Source of the DNA: Vespa crabro | Taxonomy: Eukaryota > Arthropoda > Insecta > Hymenoptera > Vespidae | Assembly (NCBI RefSeq): GCF_910589235.1 | Contig: NC_060975.1 | Coordinates: 4,521,193 to 4,585,192, forward strand | Length of the DNA: 64,000 nt | Direction of reading: 5' to 3' | Shown here: positions 44,003 through 55,319 of the stretch, piece by piece | Layout: each line of letters begins with the position of its first letter | Position numbering within the stretch: position 1 is the first letter of the stretch | The notes under the pieces: generated by a model | Told to the model about the DNA's origin: nothing | The model's database searches: none | Seen by the model: only the letters and a program-made list of their open reading frames with translations | Program-made: the position numbers and the translations under genes

Positions 44003-44299
44003 CTACAAAAATTGTTTGCTATTAACAAGTTTGCCGTCATTATTGTTGATTGTTGACGAGAGCGTTTTTAAAATGCGCTTCTTGTATCGAATCAGCGATG
44101 ACAGTCGATTCGCATGGAGGAGATGTCCTCCATCGTTGTTGTCCGAGCTATAGATCCACTGATCGCGGTGAATAAGGACGGCGGCACTAGGATACCGTTG
44201 TAAGCCGTCAGCAAAATACCGCTCACCGCGTTCCCGCAAATTAATGAGAGAACGCGTGTTCTTTAAAGGATCCCGTGAGAAATGGAGAAGTAATTGCAA
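44003..44299 (-). other. Unrecognised 98-residue ORF in a GC-richer block
   Basis: The minus-strand frame starts at 44299 (MQLLLHFSRDPLKNTRSLIN) and contains RERGERYFADGLQRYPSAAV and IYSSDNNDGGHLLHANRL. The composition and codon pattern look more coding-like than the surroundings. The sequence upstream on the same strand (44316-44895) starts TGTTGACG and ends CA, with a TATA-like run, and could be an LTR, which would make this the start of a gag region. No primer-binding site or second LTR was found. Alternatively it is a host exon. Confidence 0.3.
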
Positions 44300-44965
44300 T
44301 ATGTAAATCTCACCGTGTATTTGATTGGATGAGTTACAATTGTTTTTCTGCCTCGTGTATGATGTGTAGTTAGCTGTACTGGTTGCTTCTGAAGGAGACT
44401 TGAGAGCTTAGACGTTGTGAGTCTGAAAGACTTGACTTGACTACTTTTGGCCTATTTTGAACTATTCACGTAAACTGAAATGAGATTGGTAAAGGGCGGA
44501 GTTTGACATATGGAAAAGGAAAGAATAAATGCCCATTGGTCGGGGATAGTTCGTTAGAATGTTTAAAACATTCCGTGTGTGCCTCTTTTGTTCTAATGAT
44601 CGTGCGATTAGAGTATGACAATGGATATTACAATGTTAGAAATCAGATAACCCTTGGTTTATCACGCCTAAGCGTATACCTTTGTTATTTACTTATTGGC
44701 CGGATTGACATATTACCAAAACCCAGGTACTTTACTAAGAATGACTAGGCCCAAACATAGTTGACCACGTGTTTATCTATGCGCTTTGTTAGTTAATATC
44801 CAATAGGTTCCCACGGATAAATATTTCCAATGGTGATATATAACCTTTAAGATAAAGTGCCGCGAACAATGAAGAGACACACGTGTGCGTCAACAATAAT
44901 AAAATTTACAAAATGTCGGACGTACTCTATTATTTTAGTATAATTCATAATAGTGTAATTCATCG
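44300..44965 (-). other. GC-richer block, LTR-like or host regulatory sequence
   Basis: Read on the minus strand, 44895-44316 begins TGTTGACGCACACGTGTG, includes TATATATC about 70 bp in, and a phrase-rich segment (GTCTTTCAGACTCACAACG) like the R region of some insect LTRs. Evidence for an LTR stops there. I see no other gene. Confidence 0.25.
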
Positions 44966-45860
44966 AATGAAAGATTTTTTTTTCTGCAAATGTGGCCATT
45001 TTTCCGTAACTTTTGTCTTCAGCTTGTCAAATAATGATGCGTAGTATGCTCCTGTAATGATTTAACTTTTCGATAAATCATTTGATTTAATTTTAAGATA
45101 ATCGATTAAGATAAGTCCATAACTATCTCAAAAAAGAGTCGCCATCACTTTCCCAGTAAAAAAAACAGTTTTTGCTTCTTTTGGAATCGATTCCTTCTTC
45201 GCAGTCCACTTTTTTGACTGTATTTTTGTTTCTGGGGTATAATGATATATCCAAGTTTCATCTATAGTAATTAATCGGTGCCATAACTGATTTATTGCAC
45301 CAAAACTGCGCCAACAGAGCATTGGAAATGTTCATTCGAATACATTTTTGATCTAACGTGAGCAAACACGGCACCCAACGCGCGAACAGCTTCCTCATGC
45401 CTAAAACTGATTCATGTATGACAAACACGTTCTTTGGATATATTCATAGCCTCTGCTATCACTTTCATTTTAATTCGACGGTTGTCTAGCACCATTTGGT
45501 GAACTTGAGCGATGTTATTATCAGTAGTTGCAGTTTCTAGACATCCCGAACGTTCATCGTCTCGAAACTGGTACGACAACGTTCATGAAAATTCAGCTTT
45601 TTAAAATTTCATAGTGGTAAATAATGGTGTAGAGTCTTCGTAAATAGCGCCCAACTCGTCTTTGATTTGCGCAGGCGTTCTGTCTTTTCAAATTAAATAT
45701 TTAATGACGGTTCGATACTCTATTTTTTCTATTTTTACTAAAACACTCACACTGGCTCACTTAAACAATTGTCAAACAACAACTGCGCATCCAAAATGGC
45801 TGAAATTTTGGTTAGTACCTTTGAAAGGATTCGCAAATACATTCATTAGCTTTTGTTGAC
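44966..45860 (-). pseudogene. Mariner transposase (third family), truncated
   Basis: The N-terminal part near 45790-45330 reads KIEYRTVIKYLI and TTTDNNIAQVHQMVLDNRRI, then MNISKERVCH (helix-turn-helix). The block at 45322-45128 gives ITIDETWIYHYTPETKIQSK (first catalytic D) and a G-K-V-M-A-T-L-F segment. Beyond a break, AYYASLLDKLKTKVTEKWPH appears near 45060-44990, and the element then ends before the second catalytic D. Terminal repeats are not visible. It differs from both other mariner families here. Confidence 0.75.
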
Positions 45861-45938
45861 TAGTGCTTTGATCTTCATGTTAAGGTCAAAAAATTTTCTA
45901 ATCTATTCACGCGAATATAGAGTATTAGTTGTATACGA

Positions 45939-46006
<68 letters not shown>

Positions 46007-46619
46007 TCCTATGTATCAACCGAAATTATTAATCGCAAATCGTGGCGGAGTCATAAGCTTGAAAATAACCTGCTCAATTTGCGAAATCGAAAAAAGTAGC
46101 GCTTTTGTATCCAAGGAAAAAGTTGTTAATCGTGATGTTGTTAATGATTTTACTCGTTACCAATACTTTCTTGAATTATTTAATGATTCTAATGCGTTTC
46201 TTACGCTATCGTCCCAAGTCGTAAATGAGCGATAAAAGAGTGAAAAACGAGTGTAATGAGAGCGTAAAAAAGTGCGAACCATTATAACAGCCGTACCTAA
46301 AGATCTATTAGTACATTAGGTAGAAGACATTTGAATGGACATTTTTAATTTAAAATTCATTATACTATTTTTGACGTCAATTAAATATTATCAAACTGTA
46401 GAACATTAATCATAAAAATGACGAATAAATTATTCGATCCTTATTTTCTTATTTCCAAAGAAAAAAAATTGAAGCTCTTTGAGAGAGAAAAAAGTGGGCA
46501 AAACAGAAAAAAGAAGTGAAATAATGCGACGAAAAAAACATAAACGTGCGAACATGAGAACTGTCATACAGTCAAAAGAAATAAAAGAAAGAATATGTCT
46601 TCAAATTAATTTTTTTTTC
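45861..46619. other. Interval with TA microsatellite and one small ORF
   Basis: It holds a (TA)n run at 45941-46002. The plus-strand ORF at 46011-46235 encodes 74 residues with a C-S-I-C pair and no recognisable homology. The rest is AT-rich. Confidence 0.5.
45941..46002. repeat. (TA)n microsatellite
   Basis: About 30 uninterrupted TA dinucleotides. Confidence 0.95.
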
Positions 46620-46997
46620 TTTTTCTCTGGAACAAGATAACAACCTAACGAAGCTGGACTCCTAAGCGAAAGCTATAAACATAGCTATATACGTTCACAC
46701 AAATGTACTAACGCACATACATACGTTTATATATATCTATGTATATACGAGAATTTGCATATTCATAAATACAGTAATAAATATACCTGTCGGTATATAT
46801 AGATAATCAGAAGAGACTACGGAGATGATGGAGAAGAAGAGAAAGGAAAGGGGTAGATTGCATAGATTAACTCTTGACTATAAAGTTTGGAAAGATGATT
46901 TACATGGCGTACGATGGAGAGAAAAGCGAGGTGCAACTTGTGGATGAGGTTTTTAAAAGGTAGCGTTGGAGGTGGTGATGGTGGAGGTTATGGTGGT

Positions 46998-48660
46998 AGG
47001 GCAGGCCACCCGCAGTTGTCAACCAGCAACTGCCAGGAGTTCGGAGTAGGCAACCTGGCCCCAGCTCTGGATACTGCATCAGGAAGGGCACCACAGGTAG
47101 GCGACCTGACCTGCGGTGTATCTAATGCGCCAGGAAGCGTAGTAAGTGAAGAAAGCCACTTGGAGGAGTGGCAAGGGCTGCCAGGGCGGTTAAGAGCATG
47201 CGGCACTCCGGCTTAACGTCACCTATCCAGATGAGAACGCGCAAACGTGCGAAGCCTCTGACATACTCCTCAAAGGAAGAGGAGTTAAGGGTAAACTTGA
47301 CTGGGTTGAATAAACAAGAACCGACAAAAATCGATATGTAGACAGGCAGGCTGCTGGAGCTCGCCAGGGAGCTTACCCTAGGAGCCGAAAATGAGAGGAG
47401 AAGATCCAGCAACATTAAGGGCGATGATTCAGAAAGATGAAACGTTGTCATAATGAGACGCTGGAAATAATTGAAACCCTGAGGAAGAAGCTTCAAATTG
47501 GAGCAGGTGATCCTCCTTCAACCAAGGAGGCTATAGCGCAGCTAAAGGCAGAAATTAGGGCCGTGGAACTGCGCAATAGAGAGTTGACAGAAGAAAATGC
47601 CCGTCTCAAGAGAGAAAAGAGGAAAATACCAGTAAACCCCTTGGCTGCGAGGAGCCAAACAACGACTCGGGATATACAGCAGGTAATCGAGTCGTTGAGG
47701 ATACTGGTGAAGGCTGTCTGCAATATTCAGCAGCAGCAGCAGCAGCAGCAGACAATCAATAGAGCAACGACTGGAGCTGGTGGGCCACACAAAGGCCCAA
47801 CCCTCCGTGCTGAATCCACTCGACCCCTTGCGGAACAGGTAAGTATAGATAAGGTATTAATTCCACAGGAGGATTTTGTAGAAGTACTTGGCCGGAAAAG
47901 GAGACGGGTCTTGAGGAGGGAAGCGAACACACCCCGCTTGACAACAAAGGAAGGAGTCAACGACCCTCAACCCTTGCGGGAGCAGGCGGCCCCCAGGAAA
48001 AGAGGGAAGAGGAGGAGTGAAGCACAGGCCTTGAGGAGTGCCGTTCCAGCGGCAAAAACTACACGCCCTCTGCGCACGAGCACCATAAGGTTGATAGGAC
48101 TGGATGCGGCCGCTAACGTGACTGTCATCAGAAACGCGCTGCTGGAGGTGCAATCCGGAACGGACCCCAACCTCATTAAGGTAGGAGAAATAAGGTTCGG
48201 CAGGGATAGTTTAGGCGAGGCCATTATTTCGGCTCAGATGTCCATCATCCGGGCGGCCCTGGATAGGGGCAAGATAAACGTGGGTTGAACATCAGTGAGA
48301 ATGCATGGACTCAGGTAGCGGCCCCTCAGATGCCTCCGGTGCCTGGCACGAGGACATGTTGCTAGGATTGATCTATGCTACGTATGTGGGAAACCGGGAC
48401 ACCTGGCCAAGACATGCACAGATAAACCAGCGTGTTCGGTTTGTGTAGATACGGGCCGGAAGCCAACCAACCAGCCGTGCCGGTTCTTGGGAGTGTTCGG
48501 TAGTGCCTCCCAGAAAATGAGTAGATAAGGTTTTCGGGAGGGCACCAAATGTTTGCCCTGAAACAATCCGGAAAGACCCGCATAAGGTCGCTGAAAATAC
48601 TGCAGTGAAGACAGTAAAAGTGACCGAGGAGGAAGGTGTGCATGAAGACATGGAGGTGGA
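46998..48660 (+). pseudogene. R1-clade LINE ORF1 (copy 3), broken
   Basis: The N-terminal part (46998-47213) aligns with copy 1 ORF1 (NCQEFGVGNLAPAL, GDLTCGVSNAPGS). After a frame loss, the frame at 47437-48288 carries the charged helix region, a short glutamine run (8 Q at 47731-47754, against the very long tract of copy 1) and the basic region. A deletion relative to copy 1 removes much of the region before the RNA-binding part (about 48030). The zinc knuckles at about 48335-48510 are shifted and partly lost (CYVCGKPGHLAKTC remains readable). The protein is not functional. Confidence 0.8.
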
Positions 48661-48715
48661 ACAAGGTGAACCGTGCATCTCAATAGGTGTAGAAGCAGCA
48701 GAAGGCCCATAGACA

Positions 48716-51700
48716 ATGACCTCTGCTGTTCTACAGATAAACATGCACGCCGTGCTCAGGACTTACTGGCACAGCGCATGCGTGAGAACAGAGTAGAGAT
48801 TGCGATCATTGCGAAGCCGTGGTGGGTTTCTCCTGGGGATGAGAGGTGCTTTTCATCCCTGGGAGGGACTCCACTCTCTGTGGTGCTTGTGGGCGAAGGT
48901 GGAAGACCCTGTAGCCGGATGCGTCGGGGCCTTTTTTACGTAGCCGTTAAATGGGGGGACTCGCTAGTAATTTCAGTCTATTTTCCTCCCCCGCGAGAAC
49001 ATTAGCATGTTTTGTAGACTCCCTGATTAGTTCGAAGGGCTCTTAGAAACATTTCCCGCTCTCCCGGCGCTGGTGGCTGGCGACTTTAATGCCCGGTTCA
49101 CCAGATGGGACCCGAAAGGCAGGAGTAACCGCAGGGGTGAGTTGCTCTGCATCTTGGCCAACAGAATGAACTTGGGTCTGCTGAGCCGGGTTGGCTGTCT
49201 CACATGCGTTCGGCCACAGGGGTCTAGCGTTACAGATTTAACGTGGGGCACACCGGCTGCTAGCGTCCGCCTCTCGAATTGGAGAGTGGATAAGGCTGAG
49301 TCCCTGTCGGACCATCTATATGTTAAATTCAACTATAGTCACGAGGCCACAGTGGTCCGAAACTCTCGCCCACAACATAAAAAGCCCCTCGATGGAAGGT
49401 TAACTTCCTGCATGAGGACTTCTGGGGGGCTGCGGCTCTCATTTCAGGGGAGTGGATGGGTGGAATCATGTGCGGGGAGAATACGGCCAGTGCGGACTGT
49501 GCAGACAAATTAGTGAAATGGGCACAGTCTACACTGAAACAAGCGTGCGACATGGCCATGTCCCGTGTGAGGGGACAAACCTGCGGTAGAAAAAGTGCTT
49601 ACTGTTGGTCGGACGAACTAACAAATCTCAGGGTCGTTGCGATGGCCCCAGTAAAGAAACTTTCCAGAGCTAGAAAAGGAAGAACAGTGAGGAAATAGTG
49701 CGGTGCCTGGACTTCCGAAGGGATGCAAGGAGGGCACTGACTAGGGCTATTAAGGCAACCAAGAAGAACTCCTGGAGGGACCTGCTGGACTCTATTGAGG
49801 AGGATCCAAGGGGCAAATCTTACGGATTGGTTTTGCGGAAACTCAGGCCTTATGTCCCACCAGTAACTGAAACCCTAGAAGAGGAGGTACTGGAGAACAT
49901 CTCTGATCTATTCCCAGGAGAGCCGTGAACTGATGAGCCGCAGGAACCTGCACTTTCAGAGGTGATTATCTCTGCAAAGGAAGTCCTGGCTGCCAGGAAA
50001 ATGAAAGGTAATGGAAGGACTGGATGGGATACCGGGAGTGGTTGTGCGTGCTGCGTCGACACACTGTGGGAAAGTGTTGGAGCAGTGCTTCTCCGCATGC
50101 TTAAGTGCAGGATGGTTCTCGGTAGCGTGGAGGATAGCGAGGCTCGTCCTGATCAAGAAGAAAAGGGACGCGCCCCTGGATTCACCGGGATCATATAGAC
50201 CGATATGCGTGATTTGCGAGCTGGGGAAACTATTCGAGCGCATAGTTGCTGGCCGGATCAACGGATTCCTAGAGGAGAATCAGACTCTAGCGCCATCGCA
50301 ATATGGATTTACGACGGGCAGATCTACTGTGGATGCCGTCCTGGATGTTAAAAAATTCGTGGAGGCATCGATGCGGGACAGGAAGGTGGTTATCCTGGTG
50401 AGTTTGGATATCTCTAACGCTTTCAACTGGTTGCCGTGGGCCGTTATCGTTAGGGCGATGGAGGGAAAAAACTTTCCACGCTACTTGGTGAACATCATCA
50501 AAGATTATCTAGACAATTGCGCCATAACATTTATTGACAGTCATGGACGCGCCATGGAAAGACAGGTGTATTGTGGGATCCCACAGGGATCTGTTTTGGG
50601 TCCTACGTTGTGGAACATTGCCTATGACAGTGACCTCCGAACACCGATGCCAGGTGGCTCCCGTGTTGTCTGCTATGGGGATGACACGGCCTTCCTGTCA
50701 TCGGGATGGGACCTGTCTCAGGCTATCATGAACGCCGGGCGGGATTTGGATGTTTTGGTGAATGGGATGGAGGGATAGGTTCTTAAAGCGGCGCCGCAAA
50801 AGACAGAGGCCATGGCCTTCCCTGCGTCTGCAGAAGGCAGACGCAGGAATGCACTGCCCCCTAAGATCTGCCTTAGAGGGGTTCGTGTAGACATTAGAAT
50901 CAGCGTTAAGTACCTGGACATAATTTTAGACTCTAGAATGTCGTTCGGGCCCCATTTCGAAGCCCTGATCCCTAAAGCGAAGGGTAACCTTCGGTCCCTT
51001 AGGAGGCTCCTTTCGAGCCTTTACGGCGGCGTGATTCGGTCGTTGCTCCTTTATGGGTCGCCGGTGTGGTGGCGCGCCGTCGTGGAGGACATGAGGATCA
51101 GGCGGGCTATTCGGAGCCTCCAGAGGAAGGTGGCGATCCGGGTGTGTTGTGCCTATAAAACGGTCTCCTTCCACGCGGCTATGGTGATTGCGGGGATTAT
51201 TCCTCTCGTTCATCTTGCATCCTAGCTTGCGGAGACGTATGTGGCTGTTAGTGACGCGGAGGAACCTGTTCCTCCGTGTACTAAGGCTGTATTGGGTGCT
51301 CTTGCCAGAAGGAGGGCAATAGAAGCGTGGAAAACTAAGGAACTTGGGCTCGTAGAATCTCCAGTAGCAACGGAAGTACGTGCGAGAGCGTTTATTGCCG
51401 AATGATTAGCTGAGTGGATTGGGAGGCCGTTCTCTATCGGAACGTCATTTCACACCACACAGCTGATTACCGGCCATGGCTGTTTCTCTGCGTACTTAAA
51501 TAAGATAAGAAAGATTCCCTCCCCACGTTGTTTCCACGGTGGGGGGAGTGAGGATAAGGTGGAACACACCCTGGTAGACGGCCTGGCGTGGACAGATGCC
51601 AGGAATGAACTGATCGGTGCGTTGGGGGGAGGGCAGCTAACACTTCCCATGATAGTCAGGGTCTCCCTGACTGTCCCGGGCAGATGGGCGGCCTTCCAGA

Positions 51701-51912
51701 CCTTCGCAGGGCGTGTCATGCGAGGAAAAGAGGACGCTATGGGGCGCAGGGAACGGACGCAAGAAGATGGACGTAGGAGTGAGCGTGCGGGTGTGTGTGC
51801 GGACAGAAGGGTGAATGATAGGCCGTATAGGAAAGTAGCTCTAGTGCGGCCCCCTCGGGCAAGGCTCCGAACGGCTCAGGCGGCGCCTGACTCACGTGTC
51901 GCTTCCCATTAA
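48716..51912 (+). pseudogene. R1-clade LINE ORF2 (copy 3), broken
   Basis: ORF2 starts at 48716, in the same place relative to ORF1 as in copy 1. Endonuclease blocks include AIIAKPWW, MAGDFNARFTRWDP (49072-49120) and AESLSDHLYVKF. The reverse transcriptase runs from about 50011 (GLDGIPG, SYRPICVICELGKLFERIV) through QYGFTTGRST, LDISNAFNWLPW and PQGSVLGPTLW to the catalytic box, which reads CYGDDTAFL instead of CYADD. The thumb and the C-terminal zinc region (FHGGGSEDKVEHTLVDG, with cysteines lost) follow, and the frame ends at 51910-51912. Multiple stops and shifts are present. Confidence 0.85.
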
Positions 51913-52365
51913 GTGTGAGTGTATACAGTGTTTGTATATGGATGTGAATTGTCCTGGTCAGCGCACCATGGGTAATGATCAGGCCAATGTGTATATATAT
52001 GTATGTATACGTATGTATATATGTATATATGTAGGGAGTAATTGCGTCTCCAAGGGCTCGTGGGCCTGTGTTGGGTGCGCCATAATTGTAAATAATTGTG
52101 GTACGTATGTGGATGAATGAGTGAAAGCAAGGCGAGTGCCGGCCTGGCTCACCGAGGAGGGGTACTGGGCGAATATGTACTACGTTTATGCGCGATACCG
52201 CCCACAGCCTCTCTCCTCAACGAGTTAGTATTAAGTATCGGGAGGTTTTATAGTCGGTAAGCGATCCGAACCTGAGAGTATGTTCAGGCGGGTTGAATCC
52301 GACACTCTCCTGAATACTGGGCTCAGGGGGAATATGAAGGTTTTTCCTCCTGACGAAACAAAAAA
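51913..52365 (+). other. 3' UTR of R1-clade LINE copy 3
   Basis: Conserved with the 3' ends of copies 1 and 2, including the terminal TCCTCCTGACGAAAC. A short TATG-rich microsatellite lies at 51993-52032. Confidence 0.7.
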
Positions 52366-52369
52366 AAAT

Positions 52370-52620
52370 TGGTTGTGTTGTATGTGGTTGGACGACATTG
52401 GGGGTATTGTGGTAGGTGTGGTAGTGATGTTGGTAGGGAAAGTGGCTTAGATTTTATTGGGTGTGGATGGATGGTTTTTGGTGGTACTGTGTTTGTTGTG
52501 GTGGTAGTGGTGACGGTGGTGGATTGGGTTGTATTAGGTATGGAGTTGGGTTTGGGGGATGTTGTGGTTCTTGTAGTGATTGTGGAGGTGGTGATGGAAG
52601 TAGTGTTGGTGGTTGGATAA
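52370..52620. repeat. GT-rich (GGTGGT-like) tract in arm 1
   Basis: Imperfect GTGGT/TTGG-rich sequence, with a counterpart at 46965-46997 on the other side of the LINE and an inverted AC-rich counterpart at 61150-61480 in arm 2. The 83-residue frame here is low complexity and not considered a gene. Confidence 0.7.
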
Positions 52621-52989
52621 AGACGTGAGAGAAGAAGATATGAGAAGGAAAATGTCAAAGCTCGGAGTTCTTCGATTGAACTGTAAGCACGGTTACTTTG
52701 TATCGTTTCGCTTAGGACAATAAAAATAGAAAAAAATAAAGAAAGGGAGATAGAGAAATAAAGGAAAATAAAATGAATAGAAAAAGAGGGATGGTTCCGT
52801 TCAGGCCCGATGTTAGCTGCTCGATCTTTTTCTTATCGCGTCAGCAGAGATTTATAGTAACGACTCGTGGTTGGTGGTGAATTATCACAAGTCATGTGAA
52901 CATAGCATAAAATCAACAAATCGGTCTAAACTACGATACACATACTGGTCAAGCCTTCTACATAGATGGTCTGAGAAGTATCCGCCCTA
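52621..52989. other. Arm 1 spacer, no gene seen
   Basis: AT-rich, purine-biased sequence with no recognised feature. The inverted counterpart is not clearly alignable. Confidence 0.5.
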
Positions 52990-53445
52990 ACAAAGACAAG
53001 AGATTTTTTCTTCAAATTTATTTTTATTTTTCTACATGGTCTGCTTGCAGATCTACACACTTCTCCCAGCGATCATCTCTTTAACCCGTCCTGATAGTAG
53101 TCGACCTTTCTCTGCAAAATAATTGTTTACGATGGTGAAAATCTCTATTCTTCGAGCCCGACTTCTAGCTTAGGGAACAAAAAAAAATTCGCTTTGGATT
53201 AGATCTGGTGAGTAAGGAGTATCGTTAAGCAGTTCAAACCGTAATTCGTGGATTTTCACCTTGGCAAACGCTGAGGTGTGAGATGGCGTGTTGTCTTGTG
53301 AAACAAAGTCTTTTTTATCTGCAAATGTAGTCGTTTTTCCACAACTTTCTTTTTCTTTTCCCTGTGTACGGATCACCCTCCTTGGAAATGTAGTAATCCT
53401 GAAGGTATGCAGATGTGACTTTTCATCTGTTATCGTTCGCAACAA
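52990..53445 (-). pseudogene. Mariner transposase C-terminal fragment in arm 1
   Basis: The minus strand encodes ADKKDFVSQDNTPSHTSAFA (second catalytic D) and KIHELRFELLNDTPYSPDL, with the third D region decayed (IQSEFFF). C-terminal material continues to about 52990, where the terminal-repeat region is expected. It is absent from the corresponding place in arm 2, so it inserted after the inverted duplication or was lost from arm 2. It is a third or fourth mariner lineage in the window. Confidence 0.7.
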
Positions 53446-53489
53446 TCCTTTCGATCGCTTTTACGATCTAGCAATCTTTTCCCCCTCGC

Positions 53490-54510
53490 TCTCCTTCTAC
53501 CACGGATATACTTTTCGAATTAATAAGTTCCTCTAACGATCATCGATTTTTGATCTCAGAGAGATAATCAGAGAGATTTTTGATTTCTCGAAGAATATCT
53601 TACTTTTATTTTTTCTTTTGTCGTTTCTTTTTTCTTTCTTTCTTTCTTTTCTTTATTCTTTTTTTTTCTTCCTCTTTCCTCGAAGAGACTTCACGGGGGA
53701 AAAAGGGGGAAAAGTCGACGTAGAAGTGGGGCGAAGATAGTGTTCATTTTATAGAGAATAAATCAAAAACGGGAGAATGACAAATTCGAACGAAACCGAT
53801 GCGTTTTAGCGTATCTTATAAAGCTATTGTTTTGAGAATCAAAGCGGAATGAGGAAGGAGAGAGAAAAAAAAAGAGTGAAAGAGGGAGAGAGAAAGAGAA
53901 AGAAAGAGAGAGATAGAGCGCGACGATGTTGAGAGCGACGATGGTGAGAGAAGGAGTAGGAAGGTATGATAGGAATTGTGATAGTGTAAGTTTAATCGAG
54001 GGAGTAAACATGCACACAGGTAGGTACATAACATAACATAGCACAACGAAGGAGATGCCAAATATGGATATATAGATGTGGATATATAGATAAAATGAAA
54101 GAGAGTATCCGTTGCCATCGCGGCATGCCATTAGTTCGTCAAAACTGCTGTTTGCCAATTTCAAACTTCGCGCCAACAATCCACGGGAAATGTATCTAAG
54201 ATAGATGAAGTGTAACTGTCCAATTTGGTGATCGCACCTTGACGGTATTTTCCTCTTCCGTCTTTTTCTACCTCTCCTCTCATTTTCTTTCTCATACACA
54301 CGCACACACGCTATCTGTTTCTCTCTATCTCTCATTATTTATCTACCTATCTATCTGTAAATCCATCCATCTCTCTATATCTTTGTCTCTTGCTCTTCCT
54401 CGTGGGGTAATAGTAACAGCTCGAAGGGATGGCTATCGAGAAGGGTTGACAGAGAAGCTCGTTCAGTAACGAGGTACGGAGAGGATAAAAGGTCACGAAG
54501 CTCGATATAG
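53490..54510. repeat. Inverted repeat arm 1, segment b
   Basis: This is the best-matching arm segment. Matches with arm 2 include the block before GGGGCGAAGATAGTGTTCAT, a GA/CT-rich stretch, and GGATGGCTATCGAGAAGGG. A 190-residue minus-strand frame spans 54335-53763. The equivalent frame in arm 2 (59915-60136, plus) shares the phrase YVMYL...FTPS..LTL, but both are dominated by low-complexity S/L/F runs, so coding is unproven. Confidence 0.7.
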
Positions 54511-55319
54511 AAAATCATTGATACTGATTTCGATGGGTAGATATTTAAAAGTAAATTTATTTATTTAAATACATTCAAAGATTTAATTTATTTCTTAATC
54601 TATCTATATATATGTATATATATACATACATACATACATACATATATATATATATTATAATAGCAGTAATAGTTATAATATGAAGTGAACCAAAGAAGAA
54701 ATCATAACAAAATAGCACAGGGAGAAAAATTTCGTAGATGAGATGGTGGAAATGAATTCATGTTTTGATCTTTATTAAAAATAATATATAATATATATGT
54801 TCACTAAATATTTTTTTTGAAAAAATAATCGACAAATGTACTTTATATGCATTTGTCATCGAACAAAATTATACTGCTGTTATGTCCTATCAAGCACAGA
54901 TCACTGCAAAATTCATGTCAGCCATCACTGACAAATATAAGAGATTGGATAATACCTTAATAAATTATCAAGTAAGGAAAAAAGAATAAATTAATTCATT
55001 ATTTTTGTTTACATCGATACATTAAAAAAACTCCGGAAAATTATTTAGCCTCGAAATTACACAATTCCTGAATTATGAATCTAGACGTTTGTCAATGAGC
55101 TACACATTTTTTATAGAGTATTTATCTTACTAGTCAATAAAATCTAAAAGAAACTACAAATTTTTCCAAAAGTTAACAATAATTTAGAAATTCAGATCTC
55201 TTGACATAAACGATTGATCATGTATTTTCTTATTTTTGCTTATTAAAAAAAAACTTATTAAGTAAAACCAAGTAAAAAAAACTTTTACATGAGACAATGC
55301 TTGCACATAGAACATCTTT
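54511..55319. other. Loop of the inverted repeat, AT-rich
   Basis: TA/CATA microsatellite at 54601-54655. No gene is recognised. The 5' LTR expected for the gypsy remnant could not be found here. Confidence 0.45.

Larger units (their letters stand above)
46990..52365 (+). mobile_element. R1-clade non-LTR retrotransposon (copy 3), 5'-truncated
   Basis: A plus-strand relative of copy 1. The 5' end starts inside ORF1 at about 46998 (GGRAGHP, corresponding to about residue 24 of copy 1 ORF1). The 3' end has the shared terminus TCCTCCTGACGAAAC followed by a short A run at 52358-52367. It lies in a GT-rich tract of inverted-repeat arm 1. A target duplication could not be fixed because both flanks are repetitive. 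It is more decayed than copy 1. Confidence 0.88.
46620..54510 (+). repeat. Inverted repeat arm 1 (interrupted)
   Basis: Two segments of this arm match arm 2 (59450-61845) in inverted orientation. Segment a, about 46620-46970, matches about 61845-61490; it shares GGAAAGATGATTTACATGGC and TGCAACTTGTGGATGAGG. Segment b, about 53490-54510, matches about 60440-59450; it shares AACGATCATCGATTTTTGAT and GGGATGGCT...TCGAGAAGGG. Between them arm 1 carries an R1-clade LINE and a mariner fragment that arm 2 lacks, plus a GT-rich tract corresponding to the AC-rich tract of arm 2. The part at 52630-53480 is not clearly alignable. Confidence 0.8.

Noticed and set aside
46988..51719. Minus-strand ORFs opposite R1-clade copy 3
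   Set aside because: These are shadows of the plus-strand LINE ORFs. Copy 1 aligns with the plus-strand frames instead.
53763..54335. 190-residue minus-strand frame as a membrane protein gene
   Set aside because: Dominated by low-complexity S/L/F runs from GA/CT-rich DNA. Kept only as part of the inverted repeat, with a note on the shared frame.
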